This document shows, piece by piece, positions 1 to 9,034 of a stretch of DNA of 64,000 bases. Source of the stretch: Kitasatospora purpeofusca (GTDB lineage Bacteria > Actinomycetota > Actinomycetes > Streptomycetales > Streptomycetaceae). A model generated the notes under the pieces. That model was not told the DNA's origin and did not search any database. It worked only from the letters and a program-made list of their open reading frames with translations. Position 1 is the stretch's first letter, and each line of letters starts with the position of its first letter. The DNA lies in the NCBI RefSeq assembly GCF_000718025.1, contig NZ_JODS01000017.1:167503-231502 (forward strand), in the 5' to 3' direction. The position numbers and the translations under genes are program-made.

Positions 1-692
1 ACCAGCAGCGGCCAGAGGAAGTCCTTCCAGACGTTGACCACGGCGAAGATCGAGACCACGCCGAGGATCGGCCGGGACATCGGCAGGACGACCGACCACA
101 GGGTCCGCAGCGGGCCGGCGCCGTCGATCGCGGCGGCCGCGAGCAGTTCGTCCGGTATCGAGTCGAAGAACCGCTTCAGCAGGAAGACGGAGAAGGCGTT
201 GGCGACCGTCGGCAGCCAGATCGCCCACGGGGTGCCGACCAGGTCGAGGTGGAGCAGCGGCAGGTCGAGCACGGTCAGGTACTGCGGCACGACCAGCACC
301 GCGGCCGGGACCATCAGGGTGGCCAGCATCATGCCGAGGAGCAGCTTGCCCAGGACCGGGCGGAGCTTGGAGAGCGCGTACGCGGCGGCGACGTCGAAGA
401 CCAGTTGGAGGGCGAGCGCCCCGAAGGCGTAGACCAGGGTGTTGGACAGCAGGCGCCCGAGCCGCAGTTGGCGCCAGGCCTCCGCGTAGGTGCCGGGGTG
501 GAGTTCGTGCGGGACGAGGGTGGGCGGGCTCTGGACCACCTCGCGGGCGGATTTGAGGCCGCCGGTGACCAGCCAGTAGAGCGGGCCGAGGAAGACCAGG
601 GTGAAGCCGGTCACGACGACGACCAGGACGATCCGGTGGACGAGCCGGCCGCGCGGCCGGTTGAGCTGGACGTCGGAGATCAGGGTGCGCAT
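1..692 (-). CDS. Sugar ABC transporter permease, MalG-like (partial, C-terminus beyond window)
   Basis: This is an inner-membrane permease subunit of a carbohydrate ABC importer. 230 residues are visible; the gene runs off the left edge. The ATG at 692 follows the stop of the other permease by 8 bp and has a GAGG box. A first membrane helix lies near residues 25-45. The EAA loop reads ELLAAAAIDGAGPLRTLW, followed by LPMSRP, which is the cytoplasmic contact site for the ATPase. It is co-directional with the upstream permease and binding-protein genes, so the order is binding protein, MalF-type, MalG-type. No ATPase is visible; in Streptomyces many such systems share the MsiK ATPase encoded elsewhere. 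Confidence 0.9.
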   Translation of the reverse strand, partial: MRTLISDVQLNRPRGRLVHRIVLVVVVTGFTLVFLGPLYWLVTGGLKSAREVVQSPPTLVPHELHPGTYAEAWRQLRLGRLLSNTLVYAFGALALQLVFDVAAAYALSKLRPVLGKLLLGMMLATLMVPAAVLVVPQYLTVLDLPLLHLDLVGTPWAIWLPTVANAFSVFLLKRFFDSIPDELLAAAAIDGAGPLRTLWSVVLPMSRPILGVVSIFAVVNVWKDFLWPLL

Positions 693-700
693 GGGCGGCC

Positions 701-1609
701 TCAGTCCTGGTCGGTGTGGCGGGCGAGCCGGGCGTAGAGGGCGGAGAAGCCGGCGAGGACGATCAGCATGACCAGGCCGAGGGCCGAGGCGCTGCCGTAG
801 TTGTTGAAGTTGAAGGCGTACTGGTAGATGAGGTGGACGACGGTGGTGGTGGAGCCCTCGGGACCGTTGCCGCCGGTGAGCAGGTAGGGCTCGACGAAGA
901 CCTGCATGGTGGCGACGATCTGGAGCAGCAGGAGCAGGGAGAGGATCAGCCGGGTCTGCGGGATGGTGACGTGCCGGATCCGGCGGAGCAGGCCGGCGCC
1001 GTCGAGTTCGGCGGCCTCGTAGAGCTCGCCGGGGATGTTCTGCAGGGCGGCCAGGTAGATGAGGGTGGCGCTGCCCATGTTCATCCAGGTGGCGGCGAGC
1101 ACCACCGAGACCATGGCGGTGTCGGCGGAGTTCAGCCAGGCCGAGGTCGGCAGGTGGAGGAGTTCGAGGATCCGGTTGAACAGGCCGTGCCTGGGGTCGT
1201 AGAAGTACTTGAAGAGCAGCACGGAGGCGACCGGCGGCATCATCACCGGCAGGTAGACCAGGACCCGCAGGTAGGTCCGGGCGCCGCGCAGTTCGTTGAG
1301 CAGCAGGGCGACCAGGAACGGCAGCGCGAAGCCGAGCAGCAGGGCGAGCACGGTGAACAGCAGGGTGTTGCGCCAGGCCTGCCAGAACGCGGGGTCGTGG
1401 ACGACGCGGTCGAGGTTGTCCAGGCCGACCCAGGTGGTGCGGCCGCGCCTGGTCCGCTGGAAGCTCATCACCACTTCGCGGACCATCGGGTACCAGGAGA
1501 AGTACGCGAAGCAGAGCACGGCGCCGAGCAGGAACCCGTGGGCGGTGAGGTGGTGCCGGACGCGCTGCCGCAGGCGGCCGGGGCGGGGGCGGGGGGCGGT
1601 GGCTGCCAA
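701..1609 (-). CDS. Sugar ABC transporter permease, MalF/UgpA-like
   Basis: This 302-aa multi-spanning permease is of the usual length for the MalF-type subunit. It starts with a basic N-terminus, has a first membrane helix near residues 25-45 and carries the EAA loop ELYEAAELDGAGLLRRIRHV around residue 200. Its stop codon lies 8 bp before the second permease and its start is 51 bp after the binding-protein gene, which indicates one transcript. The likely substrate is an oligosaccharide released by the neighbouring alpha-1,3-glucanase; that substrate assignment is inference from context. Confidence 0.92.
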   Translation of the reverse strand: MAATAPRPRPGRLRQRVRHHLTAHGFLLGAVLCFAYFSWYPMVREVVMSFQRTRRGRTTWVGLDNLDRVVHDPAFWQAWRNTLLFTVLALLLGFALPFLVALLLNELRGARTYLRVLVYLPVMMPPVASVLLFKYFYDPRHGLFNRILELLHLPTSAWLNSADTAMVSVVLAATWMNMGSATLIYLAALQNIPGELYEAAELDGAGLLRRIRHVTIPQTRLILSLLLLLQIVATMQVFVEPYLLTGGNGPEGSTTTVVHLIYQYAFNFNNYGSASALGLVMLIVLAGFSALYARLARHTDQD

Positions 1610-1660
1610 GGGGTGGGCTCCTGACGGCGGGCTTCGGGGCGCTTGCCGGGCGGACGGAGG

Positions 1661-3064
1661 TCAGAGGTTGGCCAGCACCTGGTTGACCTGGCTCTCGGCG
1701 GTCGCCAGCAGCTTGTCGAGGTCGGCGTCCCGGTCGGTGAGGACGGCGGAAACGGCGGTGTCGAGGATCTTGTAGATCTGCTGGGCGTTGGCGGGCTCGG
1801 TCCTTCCGGGCACCTGGGCGGCCAGGTAAGGCGCGTAGTTGGCCACCGGGACGGTCGCCGCGGCGGACTTGGCCGCGTTGTCGGCGGCCAGGCTGGCGCC
1901 GGTGAAGAAGGAGGGCTGGGGGAGGCCGACCGGCAGGCCGTCGTTCCTGGTGCGGGCGTAGTCGAACTGGCCCTTGCCGACGGTCAGGAACTTGAAGTCG
2001 ATCCAGGCAATGCCGGCCTTGATCTGGTCGGGGGTCAGCCCCTTCTTGAACAGGTAGTCGTTGCCGCCGAGCAGCGCGGCCTTCCCGCCGGGCATCGGGC
2101 CCATGCCGTAGTCGGCGTAGTTCCCCTTGAGGGTCTGCACCATGTACGTGATGTCGTCCGGCGCGCCGACGTACATGCCGAGCTTGTCGGTGGACATCTG
2201 GGTCATCAGGTCCGGCCACTTGAGGCCCTGGGTGGCGCCCATGGCGTTGTCGGTCCAGCGCAGGTCGTGCAGGTTCTGCAGGACCTGGCGGCCCTCGGGG
2301 GTGCGGAAGGCGGCCTTCTTGCCGTCCGGGGTGGTCATGGTGCCGCCGAGGCCGTACAGCTCGGCGGTGTAGTGCCAGCCGCCCTGGTTGGTGGCGCTGT
2401 AGTCGCCGTAGCCGTTGACGCCGTCGCCGAGGGCGGCGATCCGCCGGGCGGCCTCGCGGATGCCGTCCCAGGTCGTCGGCGGCTTGTCGGGGTCGAGTCC
2501 GGCCTGCTGGAAGAGCTTGCGGTTGTAGATCAGACCCATCCGGTAGTTGGAGAAGGGCAGGCCGTAGAGCTTGCCGTCCGCCTTGAGGGTGGCGAGCACG
2601 GAGGGGTCGATGTCCTTGAGCGCGGGGACGGACGTCTCGTTCACGTAGGCGGAGATGTCCTGGACGGCGTCGGCGTCCAGGGCCTGGTCGAGGTCGGTGA
2701 GGTAGCTGTAGAAGATGTCGGTCTGGGTCCGGCCCTTGAGCTGGGCGGTGAAGGCGGCGGGCTCCTCGCAGGGGAAGCCGTCCTTCGAGTCGATGGTGAC
2801 GTTGGGGTGGAGCTGCCGGAAGGCCGCGATGTCCTCGGCCCACTGCTTGCGCTCGGCGGGCTTGTTGGCCGGCGGCTGGCAGTCGATCGAGATGGTCACC
2901 TTGGCGGCCGGGTCCAGGGGCGCGGCGGCGTCGGCGGCGGGGGTGCCGGGGGCGGCGGCGCCGTCGGAGCCGTCGGAGCCGCTGCCGCAGGCCGCGGTGG
3001 TGAGGGCGAGGCCGGCGGCGGCGAGCACGGCGAGGGATCTGCGGACGCGCGGGTGTCTGGTCAT
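1661..3064 (-). CDS. Extracellular sugar-binding lipoprotein of ABC importer
   Basis: This 467-aa solute-binding protein is the receptor of the ABC importer formed with the two permeases downstream. The start at 3064 was chosen because it gives a classic lipoprotein signal: basic MTRHPRVRRS, a hydrophobic stretch, then the lipobox LTTAAC with Cys26 as the lipidated residue, followed by a Gly/Ser/Asp linker. An alternative start 36 codons upstream would place a proline-rich tail before the signal and is unlikely. The mature part has the family-1 extracellular binding-protein look (for example ITISIDCQ, LYGLPFSNYRMGLIYNRKLF). It is the first gene of the operon, with inverted repeats upstream that could be LacI-family operators. 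Confidence 0.9.
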   Translation of the reverse strand: MTRHPRVRRSLAVLAAAGLALTTAACGSGSDGSDGAAAPGTPAADAAAPLDPAAKVTISIDCQPPANKPAERKQWAEDIAAFRQLHPNVTIDSKDGFPCEEPAAFTAQLKGRTQTDIFYSYLTDLDQALDADAVQDISAYVNETSVPALKDIDPSVLATLKADGKLYGLPFSNYRMGLIYNRKLFQQAGLDPDKPPTTWDGIREAARRIAALGDGVNGYGDYSATNQGGWHYTAELYGLGGTMTTPDGKKAAFRTPEGRQVLQNLHDLRWTDNAMGATQGLKWPDLMTQMSTDKLGMYVGAPDDITYMVQTLKGNYADYGMGPMPGGKAALLGGNDYLFKKGLTPDQIKAGIAWIDFKFLTVGKGQFDYARTRNDGLPVGLPQPSFFTGASLAADNAAKSAAATVPVANYAPYLAAQVPGRTEPANAQQIYKILDTAVSAVLTDRDADLDKLLATAESQVNQVLANL

Positions 3065-3174
3065 GGGTGGTGGACCCTTTCGAGCGGCGGGGCGGGGCGG
3101 GAGACGCCGGGCCCGGCAGTTCCGGGTGGGGGGTGCCGCGGCGGAAGGGGCATCGCCGGGCGGTGGCTTCACTT

Positions 3175-3243
3175 AAGCAGTCCGCAAGCGGGGTCCGCAA
3201 TATCACGACGCGAACTCGCAAACTTTTGACAGACTGCTTGCGA
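3175..3243 (-). promoter_or_regulatory. Candidate LacI-type operator region of the ABC operon
   Basis: Two nested inverted repeats lie 110-180 bp upstream of the binding-protein start. AAGCAGTC (3175-3182) pairs with GACTGCTT (3232-3239), and TCGCAA (3216-3221) pairs with TTGCGA (3238-3243). The half-sites resemble the CTTGCA/TGCAAG arms found in front of the LacI gene at 8980-9010. Control by that regulator is inference. Confidence 0.4.
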
Positions 3244-3276
3244 AGGGCGCGGCTCGCCCTCGACCGGCTGCGGGCA

Positions 3277-3320
3277 GCCCGAGCAGGGCGGGCGCGCCGG
3301 GGCGCCCGCCCTGCTCGGGC
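3277..3320 (-). terminator. Strong hairpin terminator after the glucanase gene
   Basis: A perfect 19-bp GC-rich stem (3277-3295 with 3302-3320) closes a 6-nt loop. It sits 16 bp past the stop codon of the 1430-aa secreted enzyme, on the same transcript. There is no T-tract, as is common in streptomycetes. Confidence 0.8.
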
Positions 3321-3335
3321 CGTGAGGCGGGGGCC

Positions 3336-6300
3336 CTACGGGTTGACGTTGATCCGGAAGGTGGAGGTCGTGTTCCGGATGTCGACCGCGTTGCCGCTCA
3401 GCGTGAGGTGGTTGAACGTCACCTCGCCCACCGCCGGGCCCTGTCCGGGCTCGGGCAGTTCGTTGGCCCAGACCCCGAAGCCCGACTTGGCGTCGAAGGC
3501 GTCACCGCTGCGCCGGGCCCCGCTGATCGCGATGTTGGTGAACACCGTGTCGGCGACCGGGTTCTGCGGCTGCCCGCCGCTGTAGTTGGTCTGGAACATG
3601 ATGCCGCTGTAGGTGGGGTCGACGATGTCCACATCGCTCACCCGGATCCCCTGCAGCTTCTTGGAGGCCGAGAAGACCCAGATCCCGGGGAAGGTCTGCC
3701 CGCCCCAGAAGTGGCCGCCGGCCCGGACGATGGAGATGTTCTGGAGGTTGGTCGGATCGGTGCCGAAGCCGTTCATCGGGTACCCGAAGTCCAGCGAGGA
3801 GATGGTCACCCCGGCGTAGCAGAGGGTGTCGGCGATGTGGATGTTGCGGAAGGTGTTGGCGTAGCCGCCGTACACGGCGATGCCGGCCGCGCGCCAGGTG
3901 AGGATGCTGGTGAGGTTCTCGTAGACGTTGTTCTTCTCGTCCGCGCCGCCGGCGTCGATCGCCGAGAACAGCGCGAAGGAGTCGTCACCGGTGGCCCTGG
4001 CCTCGTTGTTGGAGACCAGGTTGTCGGTCGAGCCGTTGGTCATGTTGACGCCGTCGGCGAAGGTGTCGCGGATCCTGGAGTTGGTGATCCGCATCGAGTC
4101 CGTGTTGGCGCCCCAGTACATGCAGACCATGTGCTCGGTCCAGATGTTGTCGATGGTGATCCCGGAGACGTTGGAGAAGTCGAAGACCTTGCCCGGTCCG
4201 TCGATCCGCGAGGTGTAGTTGCCGAAGTAGGCGAAGCCGGCGAAGGTCGAGCCGTTGGCGCTCGCCTCGGCGCGGAAGCCGACGTCCGTGTTGGCCTGGT
4301 CGGCCGGGGCCCGGAAGCGGGTGAACCAGGGCCCGGCGCCGATCACCTTCACCGGCTTGCCGTACACCTGGAACTTGCTCGCCGTGCGGTAGTCCCCGGC
4401 GGGCAGGTAGACGCCGACCAGGGTCCCGGTGGTGTCCATCCGCACCCGGTCCAGCGCGTCCTGGACGTCCTGGTGGCCGAAGCCGGCCGGCACCGCGTAC
4501 TTCGCCGGGTCCGGGTTCGGCTGCTGCACCGCCTGCTCCAGGCTGACGAAGTCGATCGCGTAGCTGCTGGTGTTCGCGGCGTCCTTCTGCAGCCGGATCC
4601 TCGCCCCGGCCGGGACGGTGGTACCGAGCAGCAGGTTCGCCTCGTCGTAGATGTGCCGGGGGCTGCCCGCCGCGGGCGAGTTGCCGGGCGAGGCCTCGCT
4701 GCCGTACAGCCACGCGTACCGGGAGGTGAGGTCGACGGCCTTGAGGAAGGTGCCGTCCACGTACACGTCCAGGGTCGCGTCCGTGCCGCCGCCGGCGGGC
4801 GAGTCGGGGATCGAGAAGCGGGTGACCAGGGTGTTGGTGGGCGCCTTGGTGGTGAACTCCACCGAGGCGCCGGTGCGGTCCAGCGTCACGGCGCGGCGCC
4901 CGGAGGCCTCGCCGGCGAGGTCGCCGATGGTGCGGTTGGGCCCGACCACGGCCGCGCCGCCGGCCAGTACGCCGTCCTCGGCCTCGTAGGTGTCGAACGG
5001 CAGGTTGGCGCCCCGGCCGACGTAGAGCTGCTGGACGCTGGTGTTGTTGCCCTGCTTGACGGCCGGCTCGTTGGCGTCCGGCGCGATCACCGTCCGCACG
5101 GCGTAGCGGCCGTTGCCCGCCGTCCAACTGCCCAGCCGTACCGGGGCGGTGGTGGTGCCCGGGGCGATCACCCCGGTGTAGGAGCCGGTCAGGGTCTTCA
5201 CCACGGCGCCGGTGGCGGCGTCGGTGACGGTCAGGGTGAGGCCGTGGGCTCCGCCCGCCGAGGCGGTGCTGCCCTGGTTGCGGAGCGCCACGGTGAAGTC
5301 CACCGGGTTCCCGGCGGCCGGGTTGGCGGGCGACCAGGCGACCGGGGCGGCCACCAGGTCCGAGCCCGGGACGGGGCGGACGGTGAGCGGGGCGGGGCTC
5401 GTCCAGCTGTTGTTGGACTCGTCCTGCTCGATCACGGCGTTCGCCTCGTCGGCCTTCGCGGTGAGCGGGTAGCTCCCCGCGGCCTGGGGACCGGCCTGCG
5501 CCGAGACCGTGGCCGAGGCGCCGGCGGCCAGCGGACCGACCTGCGCGGTGCCGACCTTGGTGGTGCCCAGGTAGAAGGTGACGGCGCTCGGTCCGGCGGG
5601 GGCCGGGCCGGAGTTGCGCACCGTCGCGGACAGCGTGACCGGGTCGCTCTCCACCGGTTCGGCCGGGGCCGCGGTGACGCCGGTGACCACCAGGTCCGGG
5701 TTGGGGGCGGGCCGCCCGATCACCTGGAACTCGGCGATCTGCCCGGCCGGGGCACCGGAGTTGGCGGTGATCCGCAGCTGGACGTCGGCCACCCGGGCGC
5801 TCACCGGGACGGTGACGGTGTTCCCGCTCGGCTGGTCGAAGGTGTAGGACTTCGGCGCCACCAGGGAGGTGAACGCCGTCGCGTTCTGCTCCCGGCCCAG
5901 CACCTCGACGGTCTGGGTCCGGGTCGACCAGGCCGCGGCCGGGTCGAGCTTCAGCACCACCGACTCGGTGTCGGCGTTCGCGCCCAGCGCCACCGTGAGC
6001 ACGCTCGGGTAACTGCCGCCCGCGCCCTCCCAGTAGGTGGTGACGTCGTTGTCGTTGGCGTTGGTGGCGACGAAGGTGTGGACGGTGGAGGAGGCGGTGA
6101 TGGAGCGGCCCGCCGCCAGGTTGGTGCCGCCGGTGCTGCCGGCGCGGGTCACGGTGTTGCTGCTCGCGGAGCGGTTGCCGGCCGCGTCCCGCGCCGTGAC
6201 GTAGTAGGAGACGGTGGCGCTGTCCGGGCGGCTGTCGGTGTACGTCAGCACCGAACCGCCGACGCTGGTGAGCAACTGCCCGTTCGCGTAGAGGTCGTAG

Positions 6301-7628
6301 CCGGTCACCCCGACGTCGTCGGTCGACGCCTGCCAGCTCAGCCGGATCTGCCCCGGCCCCGGCTGGGTGTACGCCAGCCCGGTCGGCGCGCTCGGCGCCC
6401 GGGTGTCGCCGCCCTGGCCGGTACGGGTGACGGTGTTGCTGTTCGGCGACTGGTTGCCGGCCGCGTCCTTGGCCCGGACGTAGTAGGAGACGGTGGCGCT
6501 GTCCGGGCGGCTGTCGGTGTACGTCAGCACCGAACCGCCGACGCTGGTGAGCAACTGCCCGTTCGCGTACAGGTCGTACCCGGTCACCCCGACGTCGTCG
6601 GTCGACGCCTGCCAGCTCAGCCGGATCTGCCCCGGCCCCGCCTGGGTGTACGCCAGCCCGCTCGGCGCGCTCGGCGCCCGGGTGTCGCCGGCCGTCGGGC
6701 CGTAGACCTCGAAGGAGGCCAACTGCGCTGCGGGCCAGGCCGAGTTGGCAGTGACCAGCAGCCGCAGGAAGCGGGTGGTCACGGTCGGCAGGTCGACGGT
6801 GGCGGTGTTCCCGCCCTGCGGGTCGAAGGTGTAGGCCGCCGAGGGCAGCAGGTCGGTGAAGGCGTTGCCGTCGGTGGAGCCCTGGACCTTCAGCGTCTGG
6901 GTGCGGCGCTCCCATCCGGCGGGCAGCCGCAGCACCAGCCGGCTCACCGGGACGGCCGACCCCAGGTCGCCCTGGATCCACTGCGGGAAGGCGTTGTTGG
7001 CGCTCTCCCAGTAGCTGGCCGCGTTCCCGTCGCCCGCGTTGGCCGCCGGGTAGGGCGCGTTGGCGCTGCTGGCGGTCAGTGGGCGCCCCCGGAGCAGGTC
7101 GGTCGAGGAGGTGGCCGCGCCGTAGACCTCGAACTCGGAGATCTGGGCGGCCGGCCAGACCGAGTTGGCGGTCACCTGCACCCGCAGGTAGCGGGTGGTG
7201 GTGGCGGCGAAGCCGATCCGGACGGTGTTGCCGCCGGCCTGGTCGAAGGTCTGCACGGCGGAGCCGGCCACGGTGGCGAAACCGCTGCCGTCGGTGGAGC
7301 CGAGCACGGTCAGTGTCTCGGTGCGGCTCTCCCAGGCCGCGGGCAGTTCGAGCACCACCTGGTCGACGGCGGCCGCGCTGCCCAGGTCGACCTGGATCCA
7401 CTGCGGCAGCGCGCTGTTGGCGCTCTCCCAATAGGTGGACCGGTCACCGTCGTTGACGTTGCCGGCGACGTACTGGCCGTTGGCACTGCTGGCGGTGACC
7501 GGGCGGCCGGCCGCGAGGTCGGGTCCGCCCGCCGCGTGGGCGACCGGTGCGACCGGCCCCCCGAGCAGGAGCATCCCCACCGCGACCGACGCAGCCGTCA
7601 GTCGTCGGAGGATACGGGTCAGGTGCAT
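3336..7628 (-). CDS. Secreted GH87-type alpha-1,3-glucanase (mycodextranase-like), multimodular
   Basis: This 1430-aa exported polysaccharide hydrolase is predicted to cut alpha-1,3-glucan (fungal cell-wall or dental-type glucan). The start at 7628 gives a signal peptide (MHLTRILRRL, hydrophobic core, AHA cleavage near residue 33). Domains in order: two F5/8-type (discoidin/CBM32-like) modules at about 36-310, two nearly identical FN3 modules at 312-493, a third discoidin-like module at 499-638, two CARDB-like modules at 640-870, a CBM6/35-like module beginning YEAEDG at 876-1035, and a right-handed beta-helix at 1040-1430. In the helix Asp1192 (DTFADGVNM) and Asp1215-Asp1216 (ATGDDS) have the 23/24-residue spacing of the three catalytic Asp of GH87 enzymes. 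The family call rests on that pattern; a general beta-helix lyase/hydrolase is the fallback. Confidence 0.8.
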   Translation of the reverse strand: MHLTRILRRLTAASVAVGMLLLGGPVAPVAHAAGGPDLAAGRPVTASSANGQYVAGNVNDGDRSTYWESANSALPQWIQVDLGSAAAVDQVVLELPAAWESRTETLTVLGSTDGSGFATVAGSAVQTFDQAGGNTVRIGFAATTTRYLRVQVTANSVWPAAQISEFEVYGAATSSTDLLRGRPLTASSANAPYPAANAGDGNAASYWESANNAFPQWIQGDLGSAVPVSRLVLRLPAGWERRTQTLKVQGSTDGNAFTDLLPSAAYTFDPQGGNTATVDLPTVTTRFLRLLVTANSAWPAAQLASFEVYGPTAGDTRAPSAPSGLAYTQAGPGQIRLSWQASTDDVGVTGYDLYANGQLLTSVGGSVLTYTDSRPDSATVSYYVRAKDAAGNQSPNSNTVTRTGQGGDTRAPSAPTGLAYTQPGPGQIRLSWQASTDDVGVTGYDLYANGQLLTSVGGSVLTYTDSRPDSATVSYYVTARDAAGNRSASSNTVTRAGSTGGTNLAAGRSITASSTVHTFVATNANDNDVTTYWEGAGGSYPSVLTVALGANADTESVVLKLDPAAAWSTRTQTVEVLGREQNATAFTSLVAPKSYTFDQPSGNTVTVPVSARVADVQLRITANSGAPAGQIAEFQVIGRPAPNPDLVVTGVTAAPAEPVESDPVTLSATVRNSGPAPAGPSAVTFYLGTTKVGTAQVGPLAAGASATVSAQAGPQAAGSYPLTAKADEANAVIEQDESNNSWTSPAPLTVRPVPGSDLVAAPVAWSPANPAAGNPVDFTVALRNQGSTASAGGAHGLTLTVTDAATGAVVKTLTGSYTGVIAPGTTTAPVRLGSWTAGNGRYAVRTVIAPDANEPAVKQGNNTSVQQLYVGRGANLPFDTYEAEDGVLAGGAAVVGPNRTIGDLAGEASGRRAVTLDRTGASVEFTTKAPTNTLVTRFSIPDSPAGGGTDATLDVYVDGTFLKAVDLTSRYAWLYGSEASPGNSPAAGSPRHIYDEANLLLGTTVPAGARIRLQKDAANTSSYAIDFVSLEQAVQQPNPDPAKYAVPAGFGHQDVQDALDRVRMDTTGTLVGVYLPAGDYRTASKFQVYGKPVKVIGAGPWFTRFRAPADQANTDVGFRAEASANGSTFAGFAYFGNYTSRIDGPGKVFDFSNVSGITIDNIWTEHMVCMYWGANTDSMRITNSRIRDTFADGVNMTNGSTDNLVSNNEARATGDDSFALFSAIDAGGADEKNNVYENLTSILTWRAAGIAVYGGYANTFRNIHIADTLCYAGVTISSLDFGYPMNGFGTDPTNLQNISIVRAGGHFWGGQTFPGIWVFSASKKLQGIRVSDVDIVDPTYSGIMFQTNYSGGQPQNPVADTVFTNIAISGARRSGDAFDAKSGFGVWANELPEPGQGPAVGEVTFNHLTLSGNAVDIRNTTSTFRINVNP
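6201..6690 (-). repeat. Tandem duplication of FN3-encoding DNA
   Basis: About 210 bp beginning at 6201 recurs almost letter for letter at 6480, an offset of 279 bp (93 codons). The two copies encode consecutive FN3 modules. Near-identity down to synonymous positions points to recent duplication or gene conversion. Confidence 0.85.
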
Positions 7629-7940
7629 GAGTCCCTCTGTCTCTGATCGATACCGGTACCGGTGGACCGACCGGGCGTGGGCCGGCCGGCGGGGCGGGCC
7701 GACGGCGGCTTCGGCGGCGGCCCGGGACGTACGGAGCTGGCCACGTCGAAGAGCTCGACGGGCGCGATCAGAAAAACGACAAGATTCTGTCGCAGTTTTG
7801 CGGCTGAGCACCCAACAGTTACAGCGGGGATACGGCCATGTCAACGGACCGCGTCACGGTGGGTACACGAAAATGCGGCGGGCACCCGAAGGTGCCCGCC
7901 GCTGTCCCGCTCCCGTGCCCGGCTCCCGGCCGGGCCCGCG
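7629..7940. other. 312-bp intergenic region between glucanase start and LacI gene end
   Basis: It holds the LacI terminator (7875-7902) and the leader of the glucanase gene. The leader contains a perfect 12-bp palindrome ACCGGTACCGGT at 7652-7663 and small inverted repeats CGACA/TGTCG (7777-7792) and CGCA/TGCG (7791-7802). The latter is a weak match to the TTGC-type half-sites near the LacI gene. I see no convincing small gene. Confidence 0.5.
7875..7902 (-). terminator. Intrinsic terminator of the LacI regulator gene
   Basis: A 12-bp perfect stem (7875-7886 with 7891-7902) with a CGAA tetraloop lies 38 bp past the stop. Read on the minus strand it is followed by GCATTTT, a short U-tract. 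This is one of the most classical terminators in the window. Confidence 0.85.
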
Positions 7941-8954
7941 TCAGTCGCGCCCGCGCGCCGGCGCGGTCGACCCCCGCACCACCAGTTCCGGCTCGAAGAG
8001 CAGCTCGTCGTGGGTGACCCGGACCCCGCCGATCTCCCCGACCAGCAGCTCCACCACGGCCCTGCCCATCGCGTCGATCGGCTGCCGCACGGTGGTCAGC
8101 GGCGGATCGGTGCAGGTCATGAAGGAGGAGTCGTCGTAACCGATCACCGAGACGTCCGCCGGCACCGAGAGCCCCGCGCGCCGCACCGCCCGGATCGCCC
8201 CGAGGGCGAGCGGGTCGCTCGCGCACACCACCCCGGTGACGCCCCGGCGCAGCAGCCGGGTGGTCGCCGCCTGCCCGCCCTCCAGCGAGAACAGCGCCCG
8301 CTCGACGCAGTCGTCCGGCAGCTCCAGGCCGAACTTCTCCGCGGCGGCCCTGGCCGCGGCCAGCTTCCGCCGGGACGGCACGTGGTCGGCCGGGCCGAGC
8401 ACCAGGCCCACCCGCCGGTGCCCCAGCTGCCGCAGGTGCCCGAGGGCCTGCTCGACCGCGACCGCGTCGTCGCAGGAGACCCTGGGGAAGTCGAGGTCGT
8501 CGATGGCGGCGTTCAGCAGCACGGTGGGCAGGCTGCGCTCGGCCAGCCGGGCGTAGTGGTCGTGCGGGGCGTCGCCCTGCGCGTAGAGGCCGCCGAAGAA
8601 GACCACGCCGGAGACCTGCTGGGCCAGCAGCAGGTCGACGTAGTCCGCCTCCGACACCCCGCCCGCGGTCTGGGTGCAGAGCACCGGGGTGAACCCGTGG
8701 CCGGACAGGGCACCGCCGACGGCCTCGGCGAAGGCCGGGAAGATCGGGTTCTGGAGCTCGGGCAGCACGAGACCCACCAGCCTGGCCCGCTCCCCGCGCA
8801 GCTGGGTGGGCCGCTCGTAGCCGAGCACGTCCAGCGCGGTCAGCACCGCCGCCCGGGTCGCCTCCGAGACGCCGGGCTTGTCGTTGAGCACGCGGCTGAC
8901 CGTCGCCTCGCTCACACCGACCTTCTTGGCCACCTCGGCAAGTCTTCGCGTCAT
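7941..8954 (-). CDS. LacI-family transcriptional regulator
   Basis: This 337-aa regulator of normal LacI length begins MTRRLAEVAKKVGVSEATVS, a canonical helix-turn-helix, followed by RVLNDKPGVSEATR and the hinge helix. The start at 8954 puts the HTH at the very N-terminus; a start 16 codons upstream would add an unlikely tail. The rest is a periplasmic-binding-protein-like effector domain (RLVGLVLPELQNPIFPAFAE; VSVIGYDDSSF; ARGRD end). It lies head-to-tail behind the glucanase gene, so it probably controls the glucanase and ABC operon in response to a glucan-derived sugar. A good inverted repeat directly upstream suggests autoregulation. Confidence 0.93.
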   Translation of the reverse strand: MTRRLAEVAKKVGVSEATVSRVLNDKPGVSEATRAAVLTALDVLGYERPTQLRGERARLVGLVLPELQNPIFPAFAEAVGGALSGHGFTPVLCTQTAGGVSEADYVDLLLAQQVSGVVFFGGLYAQGDAPHDHYARLAERSLPTVLLNAAIDDLDFPRVSCDDAVAVEQALGHLRQLGHRRVGLVLGPADHVPSRRKLAAARAAAEKFGLELPDDCVERALFSLEGGQAATTRLLRRGVTGVVCASDPLALGAIRAVRRAGLSVPADVSVIGYDDSSFMTCTDPPLTTVRQPIDAMGRAVVELLVGEIGGVRVTHDELLFEPELVVRGSTAPARGRD

Positions 8955-8979
8955 GACGGGGAGTCTAGAGCAGGAACGC

Positions 8980-9010
8980 AAACGGCTTGCATCTTTTTGC
9001 AAGACCGTTT
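8980..9010 (-). promoter_or_regulatory. Inverted-repeat operator in front of the LacI gene
   Basis: AAACGGCTTGCA (8980-8991) faces TGCAAGACCGTTT (8998-9010) across a T-rich centre, with one extra base in the right arm. The CTTGCA/TGCAAG halves resemble sites described for Streptomyces LacI regulators such as MalR. It lies 26 bp from the start codon, where it would block the promoter. Confidence 0.65.
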
Positions 9011-9034
9011 ACGTCGGGACGGTCACGGGGGGAC

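Noticed and set aside
3408..7646. A 1400-codon open frame on the plus strand opposite the glucanase
   Set aside because: It mirrors the codon bias of the minus-strand gene, is Gly/Arg/Val/His low-complexity and has no recognisable domain; GC-rich antisense artefact.
7652..7663. ACCGGTACCGGT palindrome as the LacI operator of the glucanase
   Set aside because: It does not share the CTTGCA-type half-sites seen before the LacI gene, so I list it only as leader structure.
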